A stretch of DNA of 64,000 bases, taken from assembly GCA_050084985.1 (NCBI GenBank), contig JBITNC010000002.1, positions 34,472,001 to 34,536,000 on the forward strand, given 5' to 3'. Below are positions 62,101 through 64,000 of the stretch, in pieces; the stretch's first letter is position 1; every line of letters starts with the position of its first letter. Origin of the DNA: Nageia nagi. Taxonomy: Eukaryota > Pinophyta. The notes under the pieces are model-generated. The model worked only from the letters and a program-made list of their open reading frames with translations. It was not told where the DNA came from and did not search any database. Both the position numbers and the translations under genes were made by a program.

Positions 62101-62690
62101 CATGAGGAAAATGAGATATACATGGTAAGTTGCTCAAGCAACCATGAGGATGTTCCCTCTCATTTTAGGATCATTTCATGATGCCATTACACAAGTGGAG
62201 TATGGCGGTTATATCATTTCAAATGGGTAGAAAGTGAGTGATAGGTTAAATGCAGTTTAGACATAAAATTTATGAGATCATGTTATTGTATAGGTTTCAT
62301 GTCCAATTTCTTTTCATCTTGAGACATACACTTGCGCACACATTAATAGTGGAAATTCACATCCCATAGATATATGTTGATCTTCAATAGATGTTAAAAA
62401 CCTTTCCCTTTCCCTTTTCTCTAATCTAAAATCCATTTCCTAATTTATAATTAATGGTTCCCTTCTCAGTTTCATTGGTACAAGTCACTCTACACATATG
62501 AAAGTAGAATTTTTCACATCCCCCTTCAAATTCAAACGAGAGAGGTTTAACAAAAATAGCTTAATGCAGTACACTTATTTACCTTTTGGAGGTGGGCTTT
62601 GGATATGTGCAAGGATTGAGTTTACGATGAAATGAAAGGAAATATTATTAATGTCTATGATGGCCCAAATATGACCTAAGTGAATGAAAA
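59150..62690 (+). repeat. Repeat X, copy 2 (about 3.5 kb)
   Basis: Colinear with 31246-34790. Same internal tandem duplication, with units starting near 59160 and 59877 (period about 717), the same tatggtatcaatcc motifs, the same minus-strand frame and the same SINE-like piece near the right end (62280-62420). It ends at aaaaagtag, where repeat Y copy 2 begins without a gap. Confidence 0.85.
61406..61657 (-). pseudogene. Unrecognised coding relic in repeat X copy 2
   Basis: Longest frame of the X repeat: DCSKDTHLKRMISRKNIARH, LLVRITKKYGQRASKLPIQE, IISSPNLILDKSSLVRRPLV, then HGHESYTISDMQEML. It is longer than in copy 1 (33493-33684), where stops and a shift interrupt the N-terminal half. Further upstream on the strand a Cys-containing phrase, RCETCRIDLRL (about 61783), and YCLKVIF appear in other frames. 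Function unknown; no family recognised. Confidence 0.45.
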
Positions 62691-62691
62691 A

Positions 62692-64000
62692 GTAGTTAAA
62701 TGTTGAATATTTTCTATATTAATTAATTACTTTTATTTTAAAATGAAGCAAATTTTTGCATATAAATGTTCTAAGCCCCTCTTATTGTCTAAGAAAAACT
62801 CAGAACTCTTTAGAATATACTAATTATAGTAGTAATGTTTTGTGGCTAAATATCTTTTAAAGATATAATTATAAATGGTGTAGGCTATCAAGCCTCCAAA
62901 ATTCCCTTGTACTCTAATATATTGTTCCATCGTTATGCATGCATGACCCGACAAGCCATGCTATACGAGTTATATGAACTTAGATTATCCCTCTCTCCAT
63001 GCACTTCATATAACCTTGTATGTGCATGGTTTGTTGGCCCATGCCTATCATGGCATGACATTGCCCCCATGCCCATGTCAAATTAATCAAACGTAGTATA
63101 ATAGGTACTTTGACAATGTTTGAATAACCCTTAGAATATACGAATGCCATAGAGCTCATTCAATTTACAATGTTCAATTAACCTACGTCTCAACTATATT
63201 CAATCATTCGAAGTCTTAACATGGTTCGATTAATCAAGATCTAATTAGTGTTTGATTACATATGTATCAACAAACTCAAGATATAGATGATGTGCAATAG
63301 TGACGTACAGGCTAAGCATCATATGATTAACCCAAATATCGATGAAATTCAATTAATCCAAAGAATAATTATGTTTTATTAACTTCTATTTTCACGAGTT
63401 CACCACCCTGAATGCAATTTGAATATCTATCTCACATATCAAGGATTTCATTAATGGCCTAGGCTAATCGAATTGTATTTAGAGGTTTATACATTGGTCG
63501 AGTAACCCATATGTTATATCACCTTACCTCCATTTTGAATATTGCCAACCACCATACATGCATCCATTAATATGATTATTAATCGAATGTTATTTAGATG
63601 TTTATACACATTTGGATTAACCCCTAACCCATACAGTTTAGTACGTGTGAAGGATTACTAGGTTAATCGAACTTTATTTAGCCTGATAGATGAAGATGGA
63701 TTAACCCCCTTTAAATTTATGAAAATATGGTCATTCTCTTTCACATTGTTGTGTGCATGTTGGGATGTTGATGTTGAAAGGAGCTCTTGAACTTCATTTT
63801 GCATTCCATAAGTATCTACATGTCCTTAGGTTTTTTGCATACAAATTTTTATTTATTCTTCAACTTGCACTCCATGAAATTTTGCATGCATATTGCAGTT
63901 TTTAAAAAAATTCCTATGTCTTTTCTACGCTTCTACATTTTTTCATATCCTATGATAATTGCATTCCATGAGATTGCATTTCGATGAGGCATTTTATCAA
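62692..64000 (+). repeat. Repeat Y, copy 2 (cut by window end)
   Basis: Matches 25307-26553 from gttaaatgttgaatatttt to gcattttatcaa at the last base, with small indels (an extra piece near 63600-63650). The open frame at 63787-63987 is a by-product. Confidence 0.85.

Overview
The window looks like a piece of a large, repeat-rich, AT-rich plant nuclear genome. The evidence is eight GT-AG exons of an intact plant MATE transporter, relics of plant-type genes (PPR-DYW, aldo-keto reductase, plant mobile domain), several decayed Ty1/copia elements with plant-type initiator-Met primer sites, and degenerate TTTAGGG telomere-type repeats. The repeat load and depth of decay would suit a gymnosperm such as a conifer, but that is inference; no species marker is visible.

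Layout. 1-3000: decayed copia element (+) with a 3' LTR. 3100-4250: relic of a plant mobile domain gene (-). 5600-6450: short degenerate repeats. 7680-9440: second copia (+) with an internal deletion, an LTR and then a primer-site-like sequence. 11.4-12.4 kb: a 70-bp duplication, a tRNA-like SINE head and a minisatellite. 12.5-14.6 kb: third copia (+). 15.4-15.9 kb: last two exons of an aldo-keto reductase pseudogene (-). 18.5-22.4 kb: fourth copia (-), its integrase split by a probable solo LTR. 25.2-26.6 kb: AT microsatellite and repeat Y. 27.7-28.5 kb: pseudogene copy of part of the MATE gene, introns included. 30.4-30.9 kb: PPR-DYW pseudogene. 31.2-34.8 kb: repeat X. 34.8-36.1 kb: 3' end of a LINE (-). 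36.4-37.1 kb: GT microsatellites and satellite units. 37.6-40.5 kb: the MATE gene, the only intact gene seen. 41.1-54.0 kb: possible old DNA transposon with a transposase-like gene (+), a convergent proline-rich gene (-), telomere-like repeats in its intron and candidate inverted ends; decayed copia gag pieces lie in its right part. 54-59 kb: mostly featureless AT-rich DNA with small repeats, a tRNA-like relic and a SINE. 59.15-64.0 kb: second copy of repeat X followed directly by repeat Y, cut by the window end.

Only the MATE transporter can be argued to be functional: its 1,467-nt spliced CDS (488 residues) keeps frame over all seven introns. Everything else is mobile-element debris or pseudogenes. 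Many premature stops look like C-to-T or G-to-A changes (CGA to TGA, CAA to TAA, TGG to TAG), as expected for methylated, silenced DNA. The most interesting signals are the intron-containing partial MATE duplicate, a small tRNA-derived SINE family with two copies in MATE intron 1, the 3.5-kb X repeat with an unrecognised ORF kept in both copies, and the two-gene transposon candidate.
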